Shown: piece by piece, positions 24,085 to 32,167 of the stretch
Layout: each line of letters starts with the position of its first letter
Numbering within the stretch: position 1 is the first letter of the stretch
NCBI RefSeq assembly: GCF_900454495.1
Contig: NZ_UGSI01000001.1
Coordinates: 2,790,001-2,854,000, forward strand
Direction: 5' to 3'
From: Paenibacillus macerans
GTDB taxonomy: Bacteria; Bacillota; Bacilli; Paenibacillales; Paenibacillaceae
Length of the DNA stretch: 64,000 nt
Position numbers and translations under genes: made by a program
Notes under the pieces: generated by a model
Database searches by the model: none
The model's input: the letters and a program-made list of their open reading frames with translations, nothing else
Told to the model about the DNA's origin: nothing

Positions 24085-26184
24085 ATGGAGTCATTATCGA
24101 CAGAAAAAAATGAAATTGCCCGCCGTCAAGTGATCGGCTTTTCCCGGGAAATGAACAGTCTGGAGCACTGGTTGGCGGACCCCGGCAGGAAGCTGCGGTT
24201 ATTTTCGGTTTCCGGCATCGGCGGCATCGGCAAAACAACGCTGCTGACGGAAATGTTTCATAAGGCCAAGCAAGCTTCGCTGCTGACGGTATGGCTGGAC
24301 GGTCAGTCCGAGCTAACGACTTCCGGAGTTTTTTTATCCAGTCTCGAAATGAGCCTGCAAAGCGAATACGGCAGATTCAGGGACCCGGAGGTTCCCCTTC
24401 TGCCTTACCTGATTGCGGAGCTGTCCAGGCAGCGTTCCGTTTTGGTGATGGATAACTGCGAACGTCTGGACCTGATTGAAAGCTGGCTGCTTTCCAGCTT
24501 TTTGCCGAGGCTGAAAGACGCGGGAGTGCTGCTCGTCATCGCCTCGCGAAACGGCCTCCCCCTTAAATGGCGCACGAATCCGCTTTGGGGCGGCCGCATT
24601 CAAACGTTCCCCCTCAAGCTTTTTTCGCGTGAAGAGATCCACGAGTATTTGCAAAATAGCGGCCTGGAAGAAACCGTGCAGAAGGAAATTGCCCAAAAAA
24701 CGGAAGGTCTTCCCCTGCTGCTGGCGACGATCGTGGACTGGCGGCGTTCCCGGGAAGGGGATGTCCGGGAAATCCCCAGCATGCTTAGCGCCGAATTTTT
24801 AAAAGAGGCCGCTTCCCCTTCCCTGTACCAGGCGTTAACCGTCCTATCGCTGCTGCCGGCAGCCGATCAGCCCGCCATCAACTTATTGCTGGACGAACCG
24901 CTCAGCGCTTCCGGCTATTTTGAACTCGGCAAGCTGTCCTTTATCCGCAGCACTCCATACGGCCTGTCCCTGCACCATGTCGTCGCCCGCCTTTTGCGGG
25001 AGGAGCACGCCCGAAGAAACCCCAGCCAGTTTCAGCAGCTGCGCCTTGATGTGTTCAAGCTGCTCGCCGAACAATTCCGGCTGGCGGATAAACGCCGGCA
25101 GATGCAGATTGCCGCTCATGTGCTGGAGCTGTACCGCGAGTTCCTGCCGGCCGCCCATGCCTACGCCGATTTTTCTTCCACCCTGAAGCCGCAGGAACAT
25201 AGCCCTTTTCGTCCGGAAGATCTAAACGGTCTGCAGCGGTTTCTGGCCTGGTCGATTTCCCACTCCGATTGGCAATCCGAGCTGGTCGATCCGCAAAAAT
25301 ATCACGAATTGCTGGAAACCATCGCCGCCAAACATCCCGAGGGGGTTTTTGTCGTACGTGATCCGGGCGGAGTCCCGCTGGCGTTTTGCGCCGGCTTCTG
25401 GCTGCATGCCGGGACGATGCCGCTCATGGAACGTTACGCTCCCCGGCTTCTGTCCATCCTTGGCGAGGAGGCCCCCGCGCTGCGCCGTCTTCCCGCGGAA
25501 GCGGCCGACACGATCTGCGTGCTGCTCGCCGCGGTAAACAGCCGGCACCCGCTGTACGGCCCCGAGGAACTGGGCGCGTTGCTGATGCGGCAATGGCTGA
25601 TTTTTATGACCCGCGGATTCAAGGGCATCAATATCACCGCAGATCCGCATTTAAGCAGCTTGTTTTCCCTGCTGGGCTTCAAGGAAACCGGCCGGATCAA
25701 GCCCGAAGGGCCCGCGGAAACGGGAGAACTGACCCGCTGGGAACTCGATTTCCGGCAAGCTGCGTTTGACGAGTGGGTGCAAAATGTGATCCGGCAGACC
25801 GGTCCCGCAGACAAGGCGCCAAACGTGCCTCTGCCGGAAGCTGGGCAAAGCGCATCCGTGGCGATCGACGGCAAAGCCGCTAAGCAATTGCTGGAGCATC
25901 TGTACGATACGGAGCAGTTGGAGCGGATACCGGCCGTTCGTGCGCTGCGTTTGCCCGCTGCCGCCGCGCAAAAATACGCGCTCGATCTTCTGACCGCCGA
26001 GCCGCCCGCCTACCCGTTAACGAAAACGGAACAGCAAATCCTTATGGCAAGTTATTTACAGAAAGAATGGAACAAAAACGAGCTCGCCGCCCGTTTCCAT
26101 ATGAGCCGGGCAACATTTTACCGCCATTCCCGGACTGCCCTGGAACATTTTGCGCTTGCTCTGACACGCCTGGTTTCAAACTAG
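24085..26184 (+). CDS. Orphan STAND-type ATPase with GNAT-like segment and C-terminal HTH
   Basis: 699 residues. An N-terminal NB-ARC-like ATPase has Walker A GIGGIGKTT (44-52), Walker B SVLVMDNCE (Asp123), an arginine-containing sensor (VIASRNGLPLKW) and the GLPL-like EGLPLLL box. After a winged-helix-like region comes a segment (about 395-560) with the feel of a GNAT fold (GVFVVRDPGGVPLAF ... ADPHLSSLFSLLGFKETG). The C-terminus holds an HTH (KNELAARFHMSRATFYRHSR). A signal-responsive transcription regulator is the best reading; a defence role is possible but unsupported. The ATG at 24085 is preferred over 24049 because of AAGGAAG. It is monocistronic. Confidence 0.75.
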   Translation: MESLSTEKNEIARRQVIGFSREMNSLEHWLADPGRKLRLFSVSGIGGIGKTTLLTEMFHKAKQASLLTVWLDGQSELTTSGVFLSSLEMSLQSEYGRFRDPEVPLLPYLIAELSRQRSVLVMDNCERLDLIESWLLSSFLPRLKDAGVLLVIASRNGLPLKWRTNPLWGGRIQTFPLKLFSREEIHEYLQNSGLEETVQKEIAQKTEGLPLLLATIVDWRRSREGDVREIPSMLSAEFLKEAASPSLYQALTVLSLLPAADQPAINLLLDEPLSASGYFELGKLSFIRSTPYGLSLHHVVARLLREEHARRNPSQFQQLRLDVFKLLAEQFRLADKRRQMQIAAHVLELYREFLPAAHAYADFSSTLKPQEHSPFRPEDLNGLQRFLAWSISHSDWQSELVDPQKYHELLETIAAKHPEGVFVVRDPGGVPLAFCAGFWLHAGTMPLMERYAPRLLSILGEEAPALRRLPAEAADTICVLLAAVNSRHPLYGPEELGALLMRQWLIFMTRGFKGINITADPHLSSLFSLLGFKETGRIKPEGPAETGELTRWELDFRQAAFDEWVQNVIRQTGPADKAPNVPLPEAGQSASVAIDGKAAKQLLEHLYDTEQLERIPAVRALRLPAAAAQKYALDLLTAEPPAYPLTKTEQQILMASYLQKEWNKNELAARFHMSRATFYRHSRTALEHFALALTRLVSN

Positions 26185-26201
26185 AAGTCCGGTAATATAC
26201 G

Positions 26202-26234
26202 CGGCCGATCCGTCCGGGGTCGGTCCGTTTTTTT
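26202..26234 (+). terminator. Terminator of the STAND ATPase gene
   Basis: GGCCGA and TCGGTCC form an imperfect GC stem followed by GTTTTTTT, about 20 nt after the stop. Confidence 0.6.
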
Positions 26235-26327
26235 CACGCTGAGCCGGCGCTTCCTTCCCTTTTCTCCGCCAATCACCTCTATTCCCAACCCTGCATACCT
26301 ATAAAGAACCATTCAAATTTAGAATAA

Positions 26328-26380
26328 TTGTTCCGGCAGGAAAGTATGTTTTAATCAAAAGGGCTTGTAAGCGGATACAA
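26328..26380 (+). promoter_or_regulatory. Promoter with perfect CcpA cre site, sugar ABC operon
   Basis: A weak -35/-10 pair (TTGTTC at 26328, TTTAAT at 26350, 16 bp apart) is followed by TTGTAAGCGGATACAA (26365-26380). The latter matches every position of the cre consensus WTGNAARCGNWWWCAW. Its place at or just after the start point predicts repression by CcpA in the presence of preferred sugars. Confidence 0.75.
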
Positions 26381-26435
26381 TCCGGCAAGCTTTTTCGCTT
26401 CTCTATCCGCATACTTACTTTGGGAGGGAAAAAAC

Positions 26436-27818
26436 ATGGCCTTCATGAACCAGAAAGGTTGGCGGATTACGTCCGTCGTGTTGTGCATCGCGTTGTGCGG
26501 AGCTTTGCTGTTTGGCTGTTCGGGCAAAAGCAACGAAGGGGCCGGCGGGTCCGGAAAAACGACGATTACGGTCACGTACCGGGACGACGGCGCCGGGGAA
26601 AAGGGCACGTTTTACAAATGGATTAAAGAAGTTGCCGCCGGCTATCCCGACAAAAACGTGGAAATCAAGCCGACGCCGATTCAGGCGTCCGAAGGGGACT
26701 ATTTTGCCAAAGTCGCTTTGGCTTTGAAATCGAAAGATACGGCGCCGGACATTGTTACCGAGGATACTTTTATCCTGAACTCCGACGCCAGCGCGGGGTA
26801 CCTTGAACCGCTCGATGCACGGCTGAAAGAATGGGAGGATTGGACCAACGGCTCGTTTATCGAAGCGATGAAAAAAGGCGTAACCGCCAGCGACGGCAAG
26901 GTGTACGGGGTGCCCTACAATACCGATTCGCGCGGGCTTTGGTATAACAAGGAAATTTTCAAGCGGGCCGGACTTCCCGAGGACTGGCGGCCCAAAAACT
27001 GGGACGAGGTGCTGGACGCGGCCCGGACGATCAAAGAGAAGGAGCCGGACGTCGTGCCGATCTGGATGAACATGGGCAAGGCGACGGGCGAAGCCACCTC
27101 GATGCAGACCTATGAAATGCTGCTGTACGGCACGGGCGAACGGCTATACGACGACGCCGGGGGGAAATGGATCGTACAGAGCCAAGGCATCCTCGACGCG
27201 CTCGGATTTATTGAAACCGTGAACAAGGAGCAGCACGGGCCGCCACTCTCCAAAGTGCTGAACGGCCAGGCCGGCAACACCGCTTCACGCGAATATTTGC
27301 CCCAGGGCAAGCTGGCGATTTCGCTCGACGGTTCCTGGATTACCGGCAATTATCTGGACACCGGGGCCGCCCCTTGGCCCGAATATAAAGACGTGCTCGG
27401 CTTTGCCCCGATGCCGACGAGTCAAGGCCAGGATCCCGGCACGATCACGCTGGCCGGCGGTTGGGCGTTGTCCATCCCAAGCAATGCCAAACATAAAGAC
27501 GAAGCTTGGGAGTTCATCAAATATGCGTTAAGTAAAGAAAACAGCCAAAAACTCGTCATGTCCTCCGGCAACATTACGGTCCGGGCCGACGTGGCCAAAG
27601 ATCCGGAATACACGAAAATGCCGTTTAACGAAATCGCCACGGAATATCTGCAAAACGCCGAGTTCAGACCGGCCCAGGAAAAGTACCCCGAGGTGTCCAC
27701 TCAAATCCAAACGATGGTCGAATCCGTGGCAACGGGAACCTCTCCGGCCGACGCCGCCAAAAAATACGCTCAAGACGTCACCCGCATCGTCGGCGAAGAT
27801 CATGTGATGCAAAAATAG
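26436..27818 (+). CDS. Sugar ABC transporter substrate-binding lipoprotein
   Basis: 460 residues, family 1 extracellular solute-binding protein. A signal peptide ends in the lipobox LLFGC, anchoring the protein outside the membrane. The mature part has the usual markers DIVTEDTF, GVPYNTDSRGLWYNKEIFKRAG, NWDEVLDAARTIKE and DGSWITGNYL. It delivers a sugar or oligosaccharide to the two permeases downstream. GGGAGG precedes the ATG. Expression is probably under CcpA control through the upstream cre. The substrate is not deducible. Confidence 0.92.
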   Translation: MAFMNQKGWRITSVVLCIALCGALLFGCSGKSNEGAGGSGKTTITVTYRDDGAGEKGTFYKWIKEVAAGYPDKNVEIKPTPIQASEGDYFAKVALALKSKDTAPDIVTEDTFILNSDASAGYLEPLDARLKEWEDWTNGSFIEAMKKGVTASDGKVYGVPYNTDSRGLWYNKEIFKRAGLPEDWRPKNWDEVLDAARTIKEKEPDVVPIWMNMGKATGEATSMQTYEMLLYGTGERLYDDAGGKWIVQSQGILDALGFIETVNKEQHGPPLSKVLNGQAGNTASREYLPQGKLAISLDGSWITGNYLDTGAAPWPEYKDVLGFAPMPTSQGQDPGTITLAGGWALSIPSNAKHKDEAWEFIKYALSKENSQKLVMSSGNITVRADVAKDPEYTKMPFNEIATEYLQNAEFRPAQEKYPEVSTQIQTMVESVATGTSPADAAKKYAQDVTRIVGEDHVMQK

Positions 27819-27854
27819 CGGAGAGCGCTTTGCCTACCGGGGGAGGAGAACGAT

Positions 27855-28742
27855 ATGAGCAGCATAACGGCCGAACCGTATCGGCAAAAAAGAAACTCAA
27901 TAACGTGGCTCTACTTTTTGCTTCCGTCCGTCCTCATCATGCTGATTTTCTTTATATATCCGGTGTTCCTGACCTTTTTCTATTCGTTCACGAACCTGGC
28001 CTTAACCGGAGAGTCCGCGAAGGAGCTGAAGTTTGTCGGGATCGATAACTATATCCATATGTTCAAGGACCCGACGGTTCGCATCAGCATCTGGAATACG
28101 CTGATTTTCCTGTTTGGCTCGGCGGTGATCGGCCAGCAGGTGCTCGGCTTTGTCATCGCTTTATTGATGAAGCATAAAAACAAGCTGTTCCGCCGCGTCA
28201 TCGGCACGATCGTGCTGGCCGGCTGGGTAACTCCGGAAATCGTCTGCGCCTTGTGCCTGTACAGTTTTTTCGGGGACGAAGGCACGTTAAACTCAGGTCT
28301 CGCTTTTTTCGGCATCCCGACGGTCACCTGGCTGTTCACCATGCCGATGCTAACGATTATCCTAGCCAACATCTGGCACGGAACCGCCTTCTCCATGCTC
28401 GTGTTTCAAGCGGCGCTGGACGATGTGCCAAGCGAGGTCGAAGAGGCCGCCGTCGTCGACGGGGCCTCGAGATGGCAGGTGCTCACCCGGATCATCCTGC
28501 CCTATATTAAGGAAAGCTTTGTCACCAATATGATGCTCGTTACCTTGCAGACGCTTGGGGTTTTCGGGCTGATCTACGCCATGACCGGCGGAGGGCCGGG
28601 CACTTCGACGACGACGCTGCCGATCTTTATGTACAATCAGGCCTTTGTCAATTACCAGCTTGGATACGGAACCGCGATTTCCCTGCTGCTCCTGCTGATC
28701 GGAGTGGTGCTCAGCCTGTTCTATATCCGCTCGTTGAAATAA
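27855..28742 (+). CDS. Sugar ABC transporter permease (MalF-like)
   Basis: 295 residues with six transmembrane helices and the EAA loop EEAAVVDGASRWQVLTRIIL that docks the ATPase. It is the first permease of the operon, 36 nt after the binding protein gene, with GGGAGGAG before the ATG. It pairs with the next gene. No ATPase is encoded in the operon; as in Bacillus, a shared MsmX-type ATPase elsewhere is probably used. Confidence 0.92.
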   Translation: MSSITAEPYRQKRNSITWLYFLLPSVLIMLIFFIYPVFLTFFYSFTNLALTGESAKELKFVGIDNYIHMFKDPTVRISIWNTLIFLFGSAVIGQQVLGFVIALLMKHKNKLFRRVIGTIVLAGWVTPEIVCALCLYSFFGDEGTLNSGLAFFGIPTVTWLFTMPMLTIILANIWHGTAFSMLVFQAALDDVPSEVEEAAVVDGASRWQVLTRIILPYIKESFVTNMMLVTLQTLGVFGLIYAMTGGGPGTSTTTLPIFMYNQAFVNYQLGYGTAISLLLLLIGVVLSLFYIRSLK

Positions 28743-28764
28743 CCTTTTGACAAGGAGACTTCGT

Positions 28765-29598
28765 ATGAACGCCAAACAACGCAAAATCGTCTACAGGATG
28801 TTGCCGTACGCCATTCTTACCTTTATCGGCATCTGTTTCGTGCTGCCGCTGCTTTGGGTCATCGTCGCCTCGATCGACTCGAACGCGATGCAGACGCTTA
28901 AGCTGCCGCACCGGGTCACGGCGGAGAACTACATCGAGGTGATCACCAGCCGGGAAAATCAGCGCGCCTTCCTGATCGGGCTCATCATGTCGCTCGGCCA
29001 GGCGGTGCTCGTCGTCATCCTGGCCCTGCTTGCGGCCTATCCCTTATCGCGGTACCAAATGAAATACAAAAAGCCGTTCATGCTGACCATTTTATTTATG
29101 ACCTCCCTGCCGATTACGGCGGTGATGGTCCCGGTGTACCAATTGTTCCTTACCTTGAATTTGTATGACCAAATTTACGGGGTGATTCTGTTTTACGTCG
29201 CTTCCTCGATGCCTTATGGAATTTGGATGCTGAAAAACTTTATGGATTCCGTGCCGCAGGACCTGGAAGAGGCGGCATGGGTCGACGGAGCGTCGGTGTT
29301 TACGGGCATCCGCAAAGTGGTTGCTCCTCTGATGATCCCCGGCATTTGCACGGTGGCCATCTTTACGTTCTCGGGAAGCTGGGGCAATTTCTTCGTTCCG
29401 TACATTCTGCTGCAGAATCCCGAAAATTTCCCGGCTTCCTTAAAACTGTACCAGTTCTTCGGACAATACGGGATGGTCGAGTACGGGAACCTGGCTGCTT
29501 TCTCCATTCTGTATGCGATCCCTTCCATCGTATTGTATATCCTTTCGCAGCGCTTTATGTCCAAAGGGTTTGGCCTTCAGGGCGGAACGAAAGGCTAA
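28765..29598 (+). CDS. Sugar ABC transporter permease (MalG-like)
   Basis: 277 residues, six transmembrane helices, EAA motif EEAAWVDGASVFTGIRKVVA followed by PLMIPG. It is the second permease, last gene of the operon. The open frame reaches 28747, but AAGGAG sits 7 nt before the ATG at 28765. There is no obvious strong terminator before the convergent WYL pseudogene. Confidence 0.92.
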   Translation: MNAKQRKIVYRMLPYAILTFIGICFVLPLLWVIVASIDSNAMQTLKLPHRVTAENYIEVITSRENQRAFLIGLIMSLGQAVLVVILALLAAYPLSRYQMKYKKPFMLTILFMTSLPITAVMVPVYQLFLTLNLYDQIYGVILFYVASSMPYGIWMLKNFMDSVPQDLEEAAWVDGASVFTGIRKVVAPLMIPGICTVAIFTFSGSWGNFFVPYILLQNPENFPASLKLYQFFGQYGMVEYGNLAAFSILYAIPSIVLYILSQRFMSKGFGLQGGTKG

Positions 29599-29637
29599 AA
29601 ATGAAGCAGGGCTGCGTCCTCGAACGCGGCCTCCTTA

Positions 29638-30472
29638 TTATTCAAATTCCATGTTCATTCCCTCGTAGTGTGCGGCCATGTCCGCGCAGATCTCCGCCAT
29701 CCGCCGCACAAGCCGGTGGGGTTCGCGAATCTTCAGCGCTTTGCCGTAAGGCAGCAAATAGTACGGCACATAGGTATGCAAGGCGGAAGCATCCATTTTG
29801 AATTCCGCCTCCCCTTCACTCCGCCGCACCAGCGTGTGCCCGAACATCCAATGGTTTTGCAGTTCATTTAAGATCCGGTCATGTCCGGCAATGCGAACGG
29901 TAACCAGGGACTTCTCCTGCAGCGAAGGCGGGAGCAAACCGCCCAGCAAAAAATCTTTCGCGGAGAAATCCGCCGGCCGTTCAAACCGGTGATCCGAAGG
30001 CTCCAGGCGGACGATGCGGTCTACCCGGAAGCTGCGCAGCCCCTGGCGCAGGCGGCAAAATCCGACCGTATACCAGGTCCCTTTCCAGTGGATGATGCCA
30101 TAGCAATCAAACACGCGGCACTCCATAGCCGAATCCTTGCCCCGCGCATACTCCATAACAAGCTACCGCCCGCTCCAGCGCGGCGGAAAACGGATATCCC
30201 GCCTCCCTGGCGAATATCGAAGCGTGCACCAGCGCTTTCTGCTCGTCTGCGTCAAACAGCAACGGCGACTCCATAAAATCGCCGAGAATCCGATAGCCTC
30301 CGTTAGGTCCGGAATCGGCGGTAATCGGCACGCCGCTGGCGCATAGAGAGTCAATGCAGCGGTATACGGTTCGAATGTGGATTTCCAACTCGTCCGCCAG
30401 CTGCCGGGCGGTCATTTTCCTTCCCGACCGGAGCAGCCAAAGAATGGATAGCATGTTATCGACTTTGGACAT
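29638..30472 (-). pseudogene. Broken HTH-WYL transcriptional regulator
   Basis: The N-terminal part (30107-30472) has the HTH (MTARQLADELEIHIRTVYRC) and runs to AALERAVA, where it goes out of frame and stops. The C-terminal part (29638-30156, another frame) resumes at MEYARGKDSAMECRVFDCYG and carries the WYL core HWKGTWYTVGFCRLRQGLRS. Intact relatives, as I recall them, have some 50 more residues between these points, so an internal deletion with frameshift best explains it. Regulation of the neighbouring convergent ABC operon may be lost. Confidence 0.75.
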
Positions 30473-30655
30473 AATGACAGCTCGCTTGCGGGGCCGCGTC
30501 TTAAATTGAAGCGTACTTCGAACTTTGAATATCGGACTTCGGACTTCGGATGGGCCAAGCGCCGTTTTCGGTTCGCCCAGTTTCGTTTAAACATGACCAT
30601 CGCTTTCATTTGCAGCATATGATGAAGCAAGTTGACTTCAAAGCAGGTGGTGTGC

Positions 30656-30844
30656 TTGACAAAAAGAAAACGAAAGACGAAAAAAACGGACGATGGGATA
30701 ATTACCGCTAGTGACCTGGCCATTATCGGAGCCGGATTCGCCGCCTTGGGCAACTTTTTCGAATTGCTGTCCCTGCTGAAGCTGCGCGAGGAAGAGGCAG
30801 CCGACGGGACGGCGGCGAAGGACCCTAAGCCGAAAGGATCATAA
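30656..30844 (+). CDS. Small hydrophobic protein of unknown function
   Basis: About 62 residues: a lysine/arginine-rich start, one hydrophobic stretch (ASDLAIIGAGFAALGNFFEL, LSLLKLREEE) and a charged tail. I recognise the pattern from small Paenibacillus hypothetical proteins but no function is known. The TTG at 30656 has AGGTGG 6 nt upstream; an in-frame TTG at 30632 is the alternative. No terminator follows on plus apart from the shared hairpin at 30878. The stretch 30473-30655 otherwise shows nothing. Confidence 0.55.
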   Translation: MTKRKRKTKKTDDGIITASDLAIIGAGFAALGNFFELLSLLKLREEEAADGTAAKDPKPKGS

Positions 30845-30877
30845 CAATTTCAAAATGTTCATAAAGGGATCAATAAG

Positions 30878-30914
30878 AAAAAAAGGCGCGGGATCACCTG
30901 CCCAGGGCGCCTTT
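30878..30914 (-). terminator. Terminator of the DedA-like gene
   Basis: AAAGGCGC and GGCGCCTTT form the stem; on the minus strand it is followed by TTTTTTT. It lies 22 nt after the stop. Confidence 0.8.
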
Positions 30915-30935
30915 AAGTGCGTGTGAACTATCTCT

Positions 30936-31565
30936 TCAAGAGTTTCGCGATAGCTTGGCCACTTTCAACCGCCATTTTCTCCACTTCATATATACAATCA
31001 CCAGCAGCAGAGCCCCAAGGCCCATAAAGAAATATTTCAGATATTTCTCCACCAGCCCGATCGCGTATTGCCACTGCTCGCCGAACACGAATCCGATGCC
31101 TACAAAAGCGGTGACCCATATAGCTGCCCCGGTATAGGCATAGAGGGCAAACGTGCGGTAAGGGATGCGAATGATGCCTACGAAATATCCGAAAAACTGT
31201 CTGACCCCCGGCACAAAAAAATTGATCAACAGCATTTTGTTTCCATATTTCTCATAAATGCGCCTGGTTTTCTCCAAGTGGGAAGGTTTCAAAAATATCC
31301 ATTTGCCGTAGCGCTCAACGAGCGGCGCCCCGATCCGGCGGCCAAGCCAGTACGTAATCGTTACGCCAATCACCGATCCTGCGTAACCGGCCAGCAAAGC
31401 CGGAACGAATTGGAGTACCCCTTTATAGGCCAAATAACCGGTATATGTCAGCGTCGTTTGCCCCGGCGGCAACGGCAGCGCGATAAAATCCACCGGCAGT
31501 CCGAGCAGCAGTACAAAGTAACCGTAATGCTCGAACATCCGCTCAATCCAAGCCAGCACGTTCAT
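30936..31565 (-). CDS. DedA-family membrane protein
   Basis: 209 residues. The VTT/SNARE-associated domain is evident: PLPPGQTTLTYTGYLA, GSVIGVTITYWLGRRIG, then FFVPGVRQFFGYFVGI (the conserved R/G-rich motif) and several membrane helices. DedA proteins are lipid-carrier or phospholipid flippase-related transporters that support envelope integrity; the specific lipid is unknown. The minus-strand ATG is preceded by AAAAGGAGAACG. It is monocistronic. Confidence 0.9.
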   Translation of the reverse strand: MNVLAWIERMFEHYGYFVLLLGLPVDFIALPLPPGQTTLTYTGYLAYKGVLQFVPALLAGYAGSVIGVTITYWLGRRIGAPLVERYGKWIFLKPSHLEKTRRIYEKYGNKMLLINFFVPGVRQFFGYFVGIIRIPYRTFALYAYTGAAIWVTAFVGIGFVFGEQWQYAIGLVEKYLKYFFMGLGALLLVIVYMKWRKWRLKVAKLSRNS

Positions 31566-31833
31566 GATCGTTCTCCTTTTATGAGTTCAAGGCGCCGCCA
31601 TCAATTCGCCCTATTCTTTTTTATGTTAACAGTATACGCGGAGAATTTCCAATCCAAAATGGCCCTAGGGCGGGTTCCATCCTGGACCGGGGGCCGGGGG
31701 AAGGGAAAGCTCGAATCCGTAAAATAGACGCCGCTCTAACGGACCCACGTGACTCTTGGCTCAAAACCAGTGCATCCGGGCCGATTTAAAGTAAATAAGA
31801 TCATCTGTGTCCGTCCTTCGTGTTTTATATGTT

Positions 31834-31917
31834 ACAAACCTCCGTTTTTTCGAAAATAACGGCTCTGGTGTCCCTTAGCCCCCTGAACCCTCTTCTCCTC
31901 CCCTCTCTACCTGCGCA
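31834..31917 (+). repeat. About 85-bp dispersed repeat, copy 2
   Basis: Matches 23644-23729 (see that entry). It includes AAATAACGGCTCTGGTGTCC at 31854. It lies in the 918-bp gene-free interval between the DedA gene and transposase 1. Confidence 0.65.
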
Positions 31918-31944
31918 TCGCCCTCTACCACGCCGGAATTTTAT

Positions 31945-32167
31945 AACTCAACTTTCGCAGAGCAAAAATCAGCTTGAGTCCTTGAGCTGAAGGTGTTCAA
32001 AGATTTAAGATACGCGGACAGAAGAGGTGCCTGGCTCAACCTTATAATCCTTGCTTGCCTTGCCAGTCAAGTCGAAAACCGATCTCGGCTAGAAACGCGG
32101 AGGGGCGTTGAAAGCTTGAGGATAGGGAAGTGGGGTGGGCGGCAGATCAACACTCGCTGTCCGGACA
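31945..32167. repeat. Outer flank shared by both IS copies, copy 1
   Basis: About 220 bp that recur, inverted, at 56970-57205, outside the 17-bp IS ends. An open frame of about 65 codons spans 31993-32190 (…LACLASQVENRS… LHDYPL) and is matched by a 67-codon frame in the other copy, with both conservative and drastic differences, so coding is doubtful. Confidence 0.65.

Noticed and set aside
24085..26184. Antiphage (Avs-type) defence gene
   Set aside because: It is a stand-alone STAND ATPase with a DNA-binding C-terminus and no nuclease or effector domain visible; regulator is the simpler reading.
30412..30753. 113-codon minus ORF
   Set aside because: Overlaps the start of the WYL pseudogene and the small plus-strand gene; composition not protein-like and no ribosome site.
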